A DNA stretch of 64,000 nucleotides from Pithys albifrons albifrons (lineage: Eukaryota; Chordata; Aves; Passeriformes; Thamnophilidae), in the NCBI RefSeq assembly GCF_047495875.1, contig NC_092462.1, positions 41,019,669-41,083,668 of the forward strand, written 5' to 3'. The stretch's first letter is position 1; every line of letters begins with the position of its first letter. Of the stretch, positions 12,701 through 24,490 are shown piece after piece. Made by a program: the position numbers and the translations under genes. The notes beneath the pieces were generated by a model. The model did no database searches and was not told the DNA's origin. It saw only the letters and a list, made by a program, of their open reading frames with translations.

Positions 12701-14008
12701 ATAGGGTTGATTGGGTGAACCATGTCGGGCACAGGATATCAGATAGTAACATTTTTAAATTCCTTCGGTATCTTTTCTCTGCCCCACAGTTACACTGTAT
12801 TTTTAAAATCCTTGTGCTGTATGTTGTTAGCTATATTTTCCAAAGTCTGGAACAGGGTATATAGAAGCTTTCCATTTAAAGCAACAACTCTGTTTTGCCT
12901 GGTTAAACATCAGAATAGCATTGCAAGCTTTTTAGTGATGATGAACTGCCTATTATTCATTAACGGACAAATACAAAGTTTTCTAAGTTGAGTGAAAGTT
13001 TCCCATTGACTTTGTCAGTTTTGCTCAGGCTCCAATGGCGGTTCTATATCCTTTAGTTAGGAGGATTAAAATGTACTCTTTCATTAGTTAAGTGCAAAGT
13101 GAATTTCAAATGAGTCAGAATATATTTAAACTGTCAAATCACTGATATTGATTTAGACACTGTTAAACAGGGGCAGCACTAACACACAAGGGTTTATTCT
13201 TTGTTACAACTTGCTTATAACCCCCATTGATGATAATGGGAATTACAGGCATGTCCTGAAGGGAATGTGCCCTTTCTAAATTCCCTATAAGCCTTAGATT
13301 AAGGAGCCACAGTTCTGTGAGAGTTCAAATACTTTTTGTGTGTAGATGAAACTTTCTGAGCTCTCCTATGTCCTTTCTTAGCAGTTCTTGGAAGACAGAC
13401 CTTTCAGAAAAAAATGTATCTGAGCAATCTTGTTGTGTCTTTCCTTATTTGACAGAGGAGATACCAAAATATTGTGCAAGGAAATATGCACAATTTTGTC
13501 TGAAGTGTGCAGCAAGAAAAGTTTGTACAATAGTTTATACTGACTGGCAATACAAATTTCTAGTGTAAAAAGCAAAGGTTTGTGCAAAACTGGGAGGAAA
13601 ATAAAACATGTGAGTTTCATTATTTTTTTTTCATATTACTGATGCATAAACCAGAGACTAAAGGTATAATCAGAATAAGATATAAAGAAAATACTATGAT
13701 AACTTCTATAATATTCATGTTTTTGCTGTAGTGTTGAGGATGCTCACTTTAATCTTTCTGAAGGAACCCACTGCTTTTGCTTGGTGTAGTGTTATACAAA
13801 TCATGTCATTCCCCCACTACTATGCTTGCTACGCAGATCAGAAGGTTATATGGTTATCACTTTTCCAGGCATTTTGCATCCACACAGCACTGTACAAAGC
13901 AGAGATTGGAGGTGGAAGTTGGGTGTGGGTGGTAAAAGAAGAGAGACAAGGGATAGAAAAGGTACCTTGTTACTGCTTCTAGGATTGTATAGCCTAAACC
14001 AGACATAT
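9735..14008. other. Unique AT-rich noncoding stretch
   Basis: No dispersed repeat, RNA gene or exon recognised, apart from a triplet microsatellite near 10.7 kb listed separately. Confidence 0.6.
10717..10764. repeat. (GAT/AAT) triplet microsatellite
   Basis: Imperfect gat, aat and ata triplets. Flanks do not match the LTR family that carries a similar tract at 8967, so this appears independent. Confidence 0.85.
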
Positions 14009-14101
14009 ACAGAATCACACAGAATCACAGAATATGCTGAGTTGGAAGGGACCTACAAGGATCATCGAGTCCAGCCCTTAGCCCTGCAGAGGACCACACA
14101 A
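14009..14101 (-). mobile_element. CR1 LINE, short 3'-end fragment
   Basis: The reverse complement is the conserved CR1 tail: it ends in repeated attctgtg units (agaatcacac, agaatcacag on the plus strand). The plus strand then has gagttggaagggacc, aaggatcatcgagtcca and a ccctgcag block in the order seen in bird CR1. It is only about 90 bp long, a typical strongly 5'-truncated copy. Confidence 0.92.
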
Positions 14102-14104
14102 TGA

Positions 14105-14157
14105 GGGGAAAAAAACATTAAAAAAAAAAAAGAAAAAAAAAAGAAAAGAACCACAAA
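14105..14157. repeat. A-rich low-complexity tract
   Basis: Almost pure A with scattered G and C, directly beside the truncated side of the CR1 tail. CR1 does not use a poly(A) tail and this is the 5'-truncated side, so it is probably a pre-existing A-rich target or a later expansion. Confidence 0.85.
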
Positions 14158-14765
14158 TAAAACATATCTGATACACAGATGCTGTTCCTAGAAAAGAAAT
14201 ACTTTGTTGCATTAATGGAATTGCGCTATGACATACCACTCACATCATGATTTGACATAAATTGTCCATCACAATTTGTATGAAGTGGACTGCTGGTAAC
14301 AACAATACAACAGGTCATCTGAAATAAACTGGAGATACCATTTACCAAGCTGTTTGTTAGTTATGCCCACAAGAGATTACTGTGGTGTGAGGTAGCACAA
14401 AGTTTGCCTTCTGCATGTCCTTTTGCTTTCTTCTAGAACATTACTGCTCTAATAGAACATAAGGAAAGGAACCATTATGGGGAAAACATGGAATGGGAAC
14501 TTACTGGTCACCTCAGATTTTTCTGATGCCTCTTGCTTCTGAAATTCTTCATGTGCTAATGGTAGTGTAATTTTCTTTCACTTTGATTCATCTCTGCTTA
14601 TAGGTTTGGGGCTTGATTCAGTGTTTGCTTCTGCCTCAGCCCTACTGCTGAGCCCAAACTTACCAAGTTTCTCCTCTCATCTGCTTTATATATCTGGAAA
14701 CATCAGAGAGAAATTGTTAGGCATCTCAGTCTAGTTTTAAAACTGTATGACTAAAAGAACCAAAA
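14158..14765. other. Unique noncoding spacer
   Basis: Nothing recognisable between the A-rich tract and the next low-complexity patch. Confidence 0.6.
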
Positions 14766-14822
14766 GCAAAAGCAAAAGCAAACCCACAGAAAAAACCAAC
14801 CAACCAAACAAACACAAAACCA
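14766..14822. repeat. (AAAAGC)n then (AACC)n low-complexity patch
   Basis: Four aaaagc-like units are followed by aaccaacc and acaaac runs. The strand is almost free of T. Confidence 0.8.
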
Positions 14823-15059
14823 AAGTTTGTGGGGGAACATACAGGACTGGAAAACTGCTGGTTCCTACTTACTGACACTGATGCCACAGAAGCACATTTA
14901 TAGCCCTTACCTTTCCAGGAGAAAGAGGTATTCCTTTTATTCTTGTTCTGCTAATCTTAGGAGAGGAAAGTGTTGGCTTACTATCCCCTGTCTCCTGGGT
15001 CACTGCTGTAACAAATAAGATGTATCAAATGGCACTCTAACCTGTTTTTGTACTTTCAA

Positions 15060-15560
15060 AAACAACTTTCTGCCACAGACCTGTGGATACTACCCAGCCT
15101 TACTGTCCCTGCTCATAGGCACAGGATGCCATTTCAGCCCAGCCAGAGCCCTTGTTCCTGTCCTAACAGTGCCATAGACCTGCCTGACCCTTGTCCTGTC
15201 ACTAGACATTCTGATTTCCTGCATCAGTCTGGGACATGGCTTATTGCTCTGCCCTGGCCAATGCTCTCTGGCTCTGCAGCAACACCTGAGTGCCCTGGCC
15301 ACCTGTCTCCAGCTGTGGGACCAAGCTGTTGGGTGATGTGATGGCCTGGCTACCTTGCAGCTCCCACCTTGGGAAAGCAGCCATGCTCCTGCTGCCTCTT
15401 AACTTTCCATCCTGCTGCATTATCTGGCTGATCTCCTGCTGGAGATTTGGATTTTGATCTTGTATGGCAAACAGGCCTCAGATCAGGCAATGAAGGCTGT
15501 CTTGATTTGCAACACACTCAGGTGGCTCTCAGGTTTCTCCTTACCTCATCCTTGCTTTGC
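15060..15560. other. Unclassified higher-G+C segment, possibly a decayed repeat
   Basis: About 500 bp that is markedly richer in G+C (many ctg, cct and ccagc words) than the surrounding DNA, with an 11-bp word tgccctggcca present twice 41 bp apart. Both strands are open over part of it (15048-15341 plus, 15090-15302 minus), but no protein motif is recognisable and the composition explains the openness. It may be an old, unrecognised repeat. Confidence 0.3.
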
Positions 15561-18189
15561 TCAAGGAGGTGACTGATGCAGTTTCTTATATTCCCTCAGT
15601 ACTGAGCTTTTTGAATCTGTCCTAGAACCTAGGCCATAAAAACCATGTATCTGAATCCTCTGGTGAGTCTAAATATTTGTTCCAGGTCCTGTTTGAAGAA
15701 TTTTGGCTTGAAGAAAACAAAAACAGGTAGATGAGCTGGACCAATGCAGACTATTCTGTAATGGTGTTACCTCACAGGCTTGGTTCTCCCTGAGCCTCTC
15801 TCTAATATGTCTCTCCCTAAAAGTAAAGATGCTACCAAGAGGTATTCTTTACAGTTTTCAGATTAATGGAAAAAAATAACATAGAAACAAAACATGTTCC
15901 AATTATTTTCCCTCATAGACATGATTCCATTAAAGAGCATCCTGCCAGACAAGATACAAACAATACAACAAAATACAAATAATGGCAGGTTTGGAAAACT
16001 ATTTACTTTGTCAGAAAGTATACTAAACAAAACTGTTCACTTTTAAACCCCATGAAAAGGATTAATACTTTTCAATTAAACACATCCACTATTAAAAAGC
16101 AAACAAAAAAAAGAGAATGAAACAAGTGTTTGTGTTCACAAAATTATGAAAGTTGACATCCAATATCAGTGTATAAGAAGAAAGATAAAATGTATCTATG
16201 AGGATACATTGTTTTCAGCTCTTTATGATCAGACCACTGACATTTATTTAAACCCACTGTTTTTCATAAATTCAGTTGTTTTCTAAAGAATGCTTAGTTT
16301 CTCTCTTTTTTTCCCTTTTTTCTTCATAGGATGAGCACATCATACAAAGCACAATCCAAATCCTGTAAGCATTTCCCCATCTGTTAGTGGGCCTTTCTCA
16401 TATGAGGTTTAACTTTTAAAAAATAGTTTCAAGAGAATTGCTAGCATTTGTCTGACTTGTCATGACATTTTAGTGATTGAAAGTTTTTGTTTTGGAGACA
16501 AATGAAAATCAACCAAGTAGAATCGATTTGCATATTCTTCTGAGTCACTCTGCCCTTTTCTGTGTGAGGGCAAACTAGTTTTGCTGCTCTGTGCAGCCTC
16601 CGTACAATCAAGTCTTCTGTTAGAAAAAGGCTTTTGAACTCAGTTGATGCCAAGTGGTGAAATGACTCAAATGCCAATAAGCTTATGCAGAAATGTTGGC
16701 AGCCCAGCTCCAAATGACCAGCATTGTACTGCCAAAAGTGTTCCCATGAAGTCTATGAACTTGACAGTTCAACACTGGATGCATTTTTACTGAAGTAAAT
16801 GTGTACACAAAGAATTTTCCCCCCTCTTTCCAGTTTACAGATAATTGAAGCAGTGATGGACTTCTTACAATGTGGAAGATTCTTTAGAGTTCATTCATAC
16901 TACATCATCTATTCATCAGTACTTTTTTCCACAATACCTTCCGCATGACATCTTGCTTGAACTAAAAGAAAAAAAAAGTATGCTGCCAACATAATTATCC
17001 TTTATTTCCTAGTGCAATAATTCTAAAAAGAGAGTTGACACATTCTCCAAGCTTTCTGAAGGGAAAATAATTATATCACACTCACGATGAAATCCTCTTT
17101 CTTATTAATTAACATCTCTATGTCATGAAGAAAAATACTCTAATAGAGCGAGTGGAACTAGTATTGAGTAGTGTCTTTGCAATGTGGTTATGAACTGTGT
17201 TATCTGCAAGTTTTGAGTTTTCAAAATGAGTTAGGCATGTCATTTTTTTTTCCTTCCTACATTGGTTTTCCTGAACATAGTAAAGATTACATTCATGTCT
17301 GTTAGAAAATGCTATCATGTTCCATTCAGTTATTCGTATAAACAAGGTATCTTTTCCTGCATGCTCCTTGATGAGTGGACTGAAAACCAGATACGATTTC
17401 AGAACTGATGACTAAATGTGCAATCCTCACAGAATGATTACTTGCATAGATTTTGATATTTTCAAACAAAATTTATTACTTTAGAAAATCAAACAAGAAA
17501 ATATATAGAAAACCTCATACGATATCAAGAGCTATAAAGTATGTTAGAAAATAAGCTGCTCAGACTCTTGCTACTGTATAACGAAAAATTTAAACCAAAT
17601 ATATGAGAATTCAAAAATAAAATGTAGTAGAAAAAAATTAAGTTACTAATTTCATATAAAAGTTAAAATCGTGAGGGGCTTTTTATTTATTAGTATAGCT
17701 TATAAATTAAACGTTATAATTTTTAGCAAAGCTTTAAGCATCTAAAAGTTATTGTAAGTGTCCAGGGTTCATAGAAAGCCAGTGAGAAAATTAAGGTGCT
17801 TGTTTCTTACAGGACTTCTGAAAAGTGAAATGTAGGTTCTTCAGTTAGGCACATGAAAGCCTTAGATTTCAAAAGTGGTTTGAAGGACACTAGTTCTAAT
17901 CTGAGTTAAACACAAGTTATATTTCTGACAGGAAAAAGATAGAAGGATTTCCTAAACCAGTTTTCATTTAAGATAAAATTATTCTGTTCCATCTGATAAT
18001 AACTTACATAATATGATTATAAATTAATGATTGTTCAATGCACCACTTTATAATAGACAAGACACCCTATCAAAAAATTTTGTCAAAAAGTGAAAGTAGA
18101 GACCCTTCTCACCTTCACTACAAAGATTTTAATCTTTTGCTGCCTTATTATCCTTTCCTGAAATTCCCATAGGAATATTTTGAATTAAG
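15561..18189. other. Unique AT-rich noncoding stretch
   Basis: No repeat, RNA gene or exon recognised. Confidence 0.6.
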
Positions 18190-18238
18190 ATAGATCGATG
18201 ATAGATAGATAGATAGCCAGCCAGATAGATAGATAGAT

Positions 18239-18286
<48 letters not shown>
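18190..18286. repeat. (GATA)n microsatellite
   Basis: Tandem gata/taga units in three blocks, interrupted by gccagcca and by single tga slips. The last block is the longest and purest. It is likely length-polymorphic. Confidence 0.95.
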
Positions 18287-18287
<1 letters not shown>

Positions 18288-21200
18288 AATTCCTCAAGGC
18301 AACTGTTTGTCCCTGTTTTCTAGTCCCTTGATTTCAAAATAGCTGTGTTAGGCAAGGCCCAAGGCTTTTACCAAGAATGTCACCAGTAGTCTATCTGTCA
18401 TACAAACATGAAGCAATCAGATAAATTCATCCTGTGAAAAGGACAAGCAGCAAGACACAGATTTATAAGGCAAATAGCAGAAAACTCACAAGCTGGGTTG
18501 CAAAGCATCCAACTCTTCTTTGCAGCTTGTCTTAGGAGTGTAAATAACAAAGTAAAATTTCAGGACTTTTTTTTCAAGTAGATGATAGAAATCCAAAGCT
18601 TTCTTTTCTCTTTTCATGTTATTGAAATCATCCAAAGTGAAATTATTTTCTCCTCAGAGAAACTGACTGATATGCTGTATCCAGTTGCAAACTGAAAAAA
18701 GGGGGGAAAAGTGCATGTTCAGAACCAGTGCTTAGGGGTTTGCTTATAGGTGTCATTGTGTCTCACATCCCTGCTGTGAGAATCAGCTTGCATTTGAATG
18801 TGCATCTTGACCCATAAATGTCACCCTGGTCCACTGAGCATCTTGACTTCAACATTTCCTGTTGTAAAATGGACAATAGGATAACACTTCTTTTTCTGAA
18901 GGAGGGACCTGTGACAATGTGTGCATGTGTGCAGTCAGGAGAAACTTCAGCACGCAGGATTTAAAAGCATGTCATCAGCCACTGTGCGGGAGATCACAGG
19001 AGAATGAAGTTGCTGGACAGTTTTTGAAAAACACAAGGATTATCATTTCTGTTTCCAAGCCACTTCTCCTTTTCACAGCCCTGAATCCTTCTTGGCCTCT
19101 CTCCATGAATGGCACAACGATGTGCCCTGTAGTAAAGTCCAGCTGTGTGGTAGGGGAAGCTGCCTTTGAACACTAAAGTAAGAATGCTGCCAATCCTGTG
19201 CACAACTTGTTTATGTTCCTAGCCTTTTCTTAATTGCATGCATTTTCTAGTATAAAATGAATTAACATTATGCTCAGAAACTAAAATTTGCACTGAGAAT
19301 GCACTGAGAGGTTCATGTGGAACAGAAGATGTTCCAGCTTTATGATCTCTTGATTGTATAACAGCTCCAATTTTTTTTTTAAGAAAAAAACACATTCTTT
19401 GCTCCAGAGGATATTTACAAGTCAAGTTATGGTTTTTATGGCATTGCTTCACCACCAGAAATAAGCACAGGTCAATCAAATCTCCAGCCTCAGTCCTTTG
19501 GTTTAAAGACAAAGTGCATAAATCTCTTAGTGTAGGATGCGGAACTTCGGGCATACCTACTTGGAATTTAGGACTTTAATTTTTTTTAATATAATTATTT
19601 TTACTAGTATTTGCACACATTCCTGAAGACAGGGGCATAGTACAGTGGTTCTGAAAATGTTCATGATTATGCTTTTAGAAACTGTATTTTTCTTTAATTT
19701 TATTAAATTATGCAAATAATGATATTGTCTTTTCAAGATAATACGGAATTATTGAACAGCCATTTAGCTATTTCCATTGCTTAAATACCAATTTTCACCC
19801 CATTGCATGAGAGGAATACAAGATTTTTTTTTTCAGCAGGAATGATCATAAGATCAAAATATACATGTTTTTTCCTTCAAAACATAGGGCAGATAGTTTG
19901 ATCTTAAAACTGACAAAGGTGTCTCCATTGCTTGCCTGTGTCTCTTAATGTACAGATATCAACCTGAATGCTTGCATATATGTTCTTGCATTAAAACTGT
20001 GTTTGTATTTTTTGAATGACCTTTTTTCAGTTATCAGTATTATAAATGAAAGAGGATTTAAATATGAACACAAGGAAAAGCCTTATTATTCAAATATGCA
20101 CCATAAGTACAATATCTGGTGTTTTCTCAAACATCCGTATTGGCACCGCAAGGCCAGAACCTTGCTGTGATGTACAATAACCTGATAGAAATGTCATCTG
20201 ATATCAGAATCTGAAATATGATGATTAAGACTAGTACCTTATGCACTGAGACATTTAACAGATATTCTCAAAAGCATTATTGAAGTGTCTGATAGATCTC
20301 ATTAGAGCACTTTGATATCTCCATTCTTCATAATCAGAAGGTAAAAATCTCAGATGAGGATACAGTTGGTTAGATGGAGATAGAACAGGATATTAGGATA
20401 AAATGGCATTCTTTATAGCTGGTAAAAAAAATTCACAAAACATATACAGCAACTGAAACAGAAAGATGTGATTCTAACTGTGTGCAAGGTTTAAAACTAT
20501 TAATTGCATGTCTAAGAATACTTTGATCGCATGTATGGGTATATTTGGGTATATACATACTCAAATAAATATTGCTCATTCAGATTCAGAGAAATTAATG
20601 AGAAAATTACAAAATACCTTTGAAAGAGAACGGAAATAATTTGCCAGTACATCATAGAACATCACTAACATGAAGCACCAAAAAGTTACTAGATCTTGTG
20701 GTTCATGTACTGCAAGAAAAACAGCCTTTTGTGTCTTTTTACCATTGTTTGTTTTGCATCTAATCTTAATCAAAGAGGCAAGAGAAGACTGTAGACCTTC
20801 TGTTTAACTGTAACAATTTTGTAGTTTTTAAATCCTTTCAAAATAAATTTTATCACTTGTAGATTCTTTTTAATTTGGCTTATTCCATAAAAGCTGTACA
20901 CTCCTAATAGCACTTTTCTTTCCCTTGCAGTTCTGCCTATATAATAGGCACATCCTAAATGCAAGCACTACAATACAGGATCTGAAAAAGAGGTACCAAA
21001 TTATTGAAGGAAATAGTTGGTTTTGTCACAATTATTTCCACAAATAAACGAAAACTCCCTTTTAATACTAATCATAAATGCAAGTCTCTAGAACTGTTGG
21101 AACTTCTAAGTAAGTTGTAGAATGCCTACAGTGGTGTCTTAAAAAACTACAGATACTTATATGGCAGGTAATTCATGTAGAAACAATGCATTCTAGACTA

Positions 21201-22566
21201 TTGTCTTTGTAAAGACAATGTTTCATAAATACTACTCTGAATATCTTTTTAAAGCATTAGTTGCATTGTCATTTTTCCATTTTGATGTAATGGAATGATT
21301 GTGTACTTAGATGTATTGTTACTGAAAATAACTTGTAAGCAAAACGTTGTCTACCAGAATAAAAGTCTTCTGATCCATTCTAGCTATGGAATAAGAAAGA
21401 GGAATTGGCTACTTTTAAAAATGCTTCTACATGCACATTTTCTGTGCAATTCAACATATTTAGTACTCCAAGCTCAATTCATTCTCTTGAAAGTTTTACT
21501 TCAAAACAACTTCATTGTTTTAAGTGACTAAATTAAAGCTTTTTAGTGTTTCCTGCAATCTCCCAAAGCAGAAATAAAATCAGTTTTAATTTATTTTATT
21601 TGCATACACTGTGGATGTAATTATTGCTGCAGAGTCTTTTTAATTGTTTTCAACTAGGTGCTTGTCTTTAAGTTGCAATAGACTTCTAATTCTACATTGT
21701 TGATATTCCCTTGTTAATTTTGACAAAGCATCATAAATCCAGGTATTTAGGCTTATTGAAATTTGAAATGAGGTGATTAGTTGGAACATGGATGAATGAA
21801 CTGATGCAAAGCAAAATGAATTTTATGATTTATTGTCATTTACAAGTCCTCTGGAACCGCTATGTGCAAATTGTAAAATGTATTAAGAGGTAAGATATCA
21901 CAGTTATAATCAACAATGTAAAATTTTCTCAAACAAAAGTATTCAGGCATTCCTCCAAAAAGAGTAATTGTTGAATAAATGTTTGTTATACACAGTTAGT
22001 TTTTATTATAGATTATGCATTTCCACTGCAACATTTCAGTAAGCAAAAAGGTATTTCTAAATAGACTTCCAGTAGCAGTGTAATGGTAAATTTACAAAGC
22101 TGGTAACATTATCATTTGCTTTAAAACAATCATCTACATTTTAAAGGGCATATTTACGATAATACATTCCATTTATCAGTTTTTTACTTAAAGTTTATAA
22201 TGACTATTAGCCAAAGGTAACAGCAAACTATGATAATGTGTGTTGTTGTTCTCTGGTCATTGATATTTCTATTAGTCTGGGTTTGGAGGGGGGGTTGTTA
22301 GGTTTTAAATCAAACGAAAAGAGATTCAATAACTTTGCCTGTGTGGTACCAAATGCTAAAACTTGCAAGTATGAAGTAAACCATGTGTGTGTAGTGATTT
22401 TCTTTTCAATTAAATACAGACTTGAGTTATTAGGAAAGAAAGAGAGAACCTAGATATACATTCAGAAACTAAAGTTCAGAAATTCAGAGAGCTTGACCTC
22501 CACACCTTTGTAACTTTAATTTTAGGCACATTCTGAATATAAAGGACTCTGAAAGATAAGAGCCAT
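18287..22566. other. Unique AT-rich noncoding stretch
   Basis: No dispersed repeat or gene recognised. 21540-21780 is free of simple repeats and contains an octamer-like ATTTGCATA at 21598-21606; it resembles conserved noncoding DNA but this is unverified. Confidence 0.5.
21200..21219. repeat. Perfect 9-bp inverted repeat with 2-nt loop
   Basis: Arms attgtcttt and aaagacaat are exact reverse complements around gt. Function unknown. Confidence 0.7.
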
Positions 22567-23366
22567 GAGAATCATAGATTCATAGAATCGATTGGGTTGG
22601 AAAAGACCTCCGAGATCATCAAGTCCAACCCTTGGTCCAACTCCAGTCCATTTACTAGATCCATTTACTCAGTGCCATGTTCAATCTCAGTTTAAAAATC
22701 TCCAGGGATGGTGAATCCACCACCTCTCTGGGCAGCCCATTCCAATGCCTGATTACTCTCTCTGTAAAGAATTTTTTTCTGATATCCAACTTAAATTTCC
22801 CCTGGCAGAGCTTGAGCCCGTGCCCCCTTGTCCTATTGCTGAGTGGCTGGGAGAAGAGACCAACCCCCACCTGGCTAGAACTTCCCTTCAGATAGTTCTA
22901 GACAGTGATGAGGTCACCTCTGAGCCTCCTCTTCTCCAGGCTAAACAACCCCAGCTCCCTCAGCCTCTCCCCATAGGACTTGTGCTCCAGTCCCTTCACC
23001 AGCCTTGTTGCTCTTCTCTAGACCCGCTCCAGCACCTCAATATCTTTCCTGAACTGAGGGGCCCAGAACTGAACACAATACTCAAGGTGTGGCCTCCCCA
23101 ACGCAGAGTACAGGGGAAGGATCACTTCCCTGGTCCTGCTGGCCACGCTATTTTTGATACAGGATAGGATCCCATTGGCCTTCTTGGCCACCTGGGCACA
23201 CTGTTGGCTCATGTTGAGCTTCCTGTCAATTAGTACCCCAAGGTCCCTTTCTGCCTGGCTGCTCTCCAGCCACTCTGTGCCCAGCCTGGAGCGCTGCAGG
23301 GGGTTGTCGTGGCCAAAGTGCAGGCCCCAGCACTGTTTCTCTCCACTTGAATTAAATTTCAAAGAC
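22567..23366 (-). mobile_element. CR1 LINE, 5'-truncated copy with end of ORF2 and 3' tail
   Basis: About 800 bp in minus orientation. The 3' end at 22567 has the attctatg-type terminal repeats and the conserved gggttggaaaagacctc block. Coding remnants of the reverse transcriptase C-terminus are plain on the minus strand: 23362-23018 is open for 114 codons and contains [17 protein letters not shown] and [17 protein letters not shown], and 22870-22655 continues in another frame with FFTERVIRHWNGLP and PSLEIFKLRLN. At least one frameshift separates the two. The catalytic domain lies upstream and is missing, so the copy is dead. Confidence 0.95.
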
Positions 23367-24227
23367 CAAAACTTTCCCTGAAACTTGAATTACTTGCTTC
23401 AGGCCTCTAGAAAGGCAAATTACAAGAACTCCATATAGCCATTCTCCTGTGCTGTTGCAGGAAAACATAAAAACAGGCTCTGCCTACTTTTCTGAGACCT
23501 GAGTTCCTGTCTGTTTTAAGGTGGGAAGTGCAAAAATTTCATGCTTTCTTATTTCTTTGAACTCTGCATCAGCACTGAGGTTTGGGTAAATCATTCCAGA
23601 TTTGCAGCCTCCTTTTTTTTTCCTACAAGCCAAATAACTCTAGATGATATTTTACAGAGCAGATCCACTTTTAATCCAGTAAAATAGTAAAACACTCAGA
23701 ATCCTGATGTGCAACCTTTGCTAATGAGTTTCTGCAGACATTTTACAACCATTTGTAAGAAGTCTTCTATTTTCTATTTTAATGTTTTTGTTAAATAAAA
23801 GTCACATATAACCATTTGACCTCACAGGTTATTAAAAGAATATTTTCTCATATTTACAATAAATTTAGTGCTTATGAAAAGATCTAAAAGTTTCCATACA
23901 GAAGTAAAATTTTCTTGTGTAATATCCTAGTTTTGAGGCCTCATGGAAAAAAAATTACTCTTTTGCTGTATGTAATGTTTCTAATTCTGCATGTTATCTC
24001 TTGCCTTTTTTTTTACCTCTGTGTAATATTGTCTTGATGTATCTGCCATACAAAACTAAATACTGAGTGCATGCAGAGCAAACTCTCAATGTAGCATGTT
24101 CAAAGTCTTACATTGCTTTCTGGTAGGAAAGATAATCAGAATGTGATTTTACTATCTACAAATCATAATATCTAATTTCAGTTCTTTGCTACTAAAAGCA
24201 GAGAGAAGCCAGACCTTATAGCACAAA
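23367..24227. other. Unique noncoding spacer between two CR1 copies
   Basis: AT-rich, nothing recognisable. Both neighbouring CR1 pieces cover the same 3' part of the element, so this is not an insertion splitting one copy. Confidence 0.6.
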
Positions 24228-24490
24228 ATTCTTCCAACCTAATACCACTATGCCCATTAAACCACATTGCCAAGTGCCACATCCCCCCCTTTTCCAAATA
24301 CTTCCAGGGATGGTGGCTTACCTGACTTCCTCAGCAGCCTGTTCCAATGCTTAATCTCTCTTTCAGTGGAGAAATTGTTCCTAATATCCAATCTGAACCA
24401 CCTATGACACAACTTGAGACCATTTCCCTTTGTCCTATCACTAGTTGCCTGGGAGAAGATGCCAACTCCTTCCTTGTCACAACCTCTAAT
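24228..24490 (-). mobile_element. CR1 LINE, older 3'-end fragment
   Basis: The minus strand matches the last part of CR1 ORF2 and its tail: GVGIFSQATSDRTKGNGLKL, FRLDIRN and EREIKHWNRL can be read, then the cttccagggatggtgg region. It lacks the clean terminal repeats seen at 22567 and has more changes, so it looks older. It is an independent insertion from the neighbouring copy. Confidence 0.88.

Noticed and set aside
18190..18286. CRISPR-like direct repeats
   Set aside because: Simple GATA microsatellite without unique spacers; the genome is a bird's.
19219..19554. 111-codon minus-strand open frame
   Set aside because: No recognisable domain, an overlapping opposite-strand frame nearby, no splice or promoter context. 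Similar frames occur by chance in 64 kb.
22745..23167. 140-codon plus-strand open frame
   Set aside because: Antisense shadow of the minus-strand CR1 reverse transcriptase remnant.
22567..24490. One CR1 copy split by an 860-bp insertion
   Set aside because: Both pieces contain the same 3' part of CR1, so they are two separate insertions.
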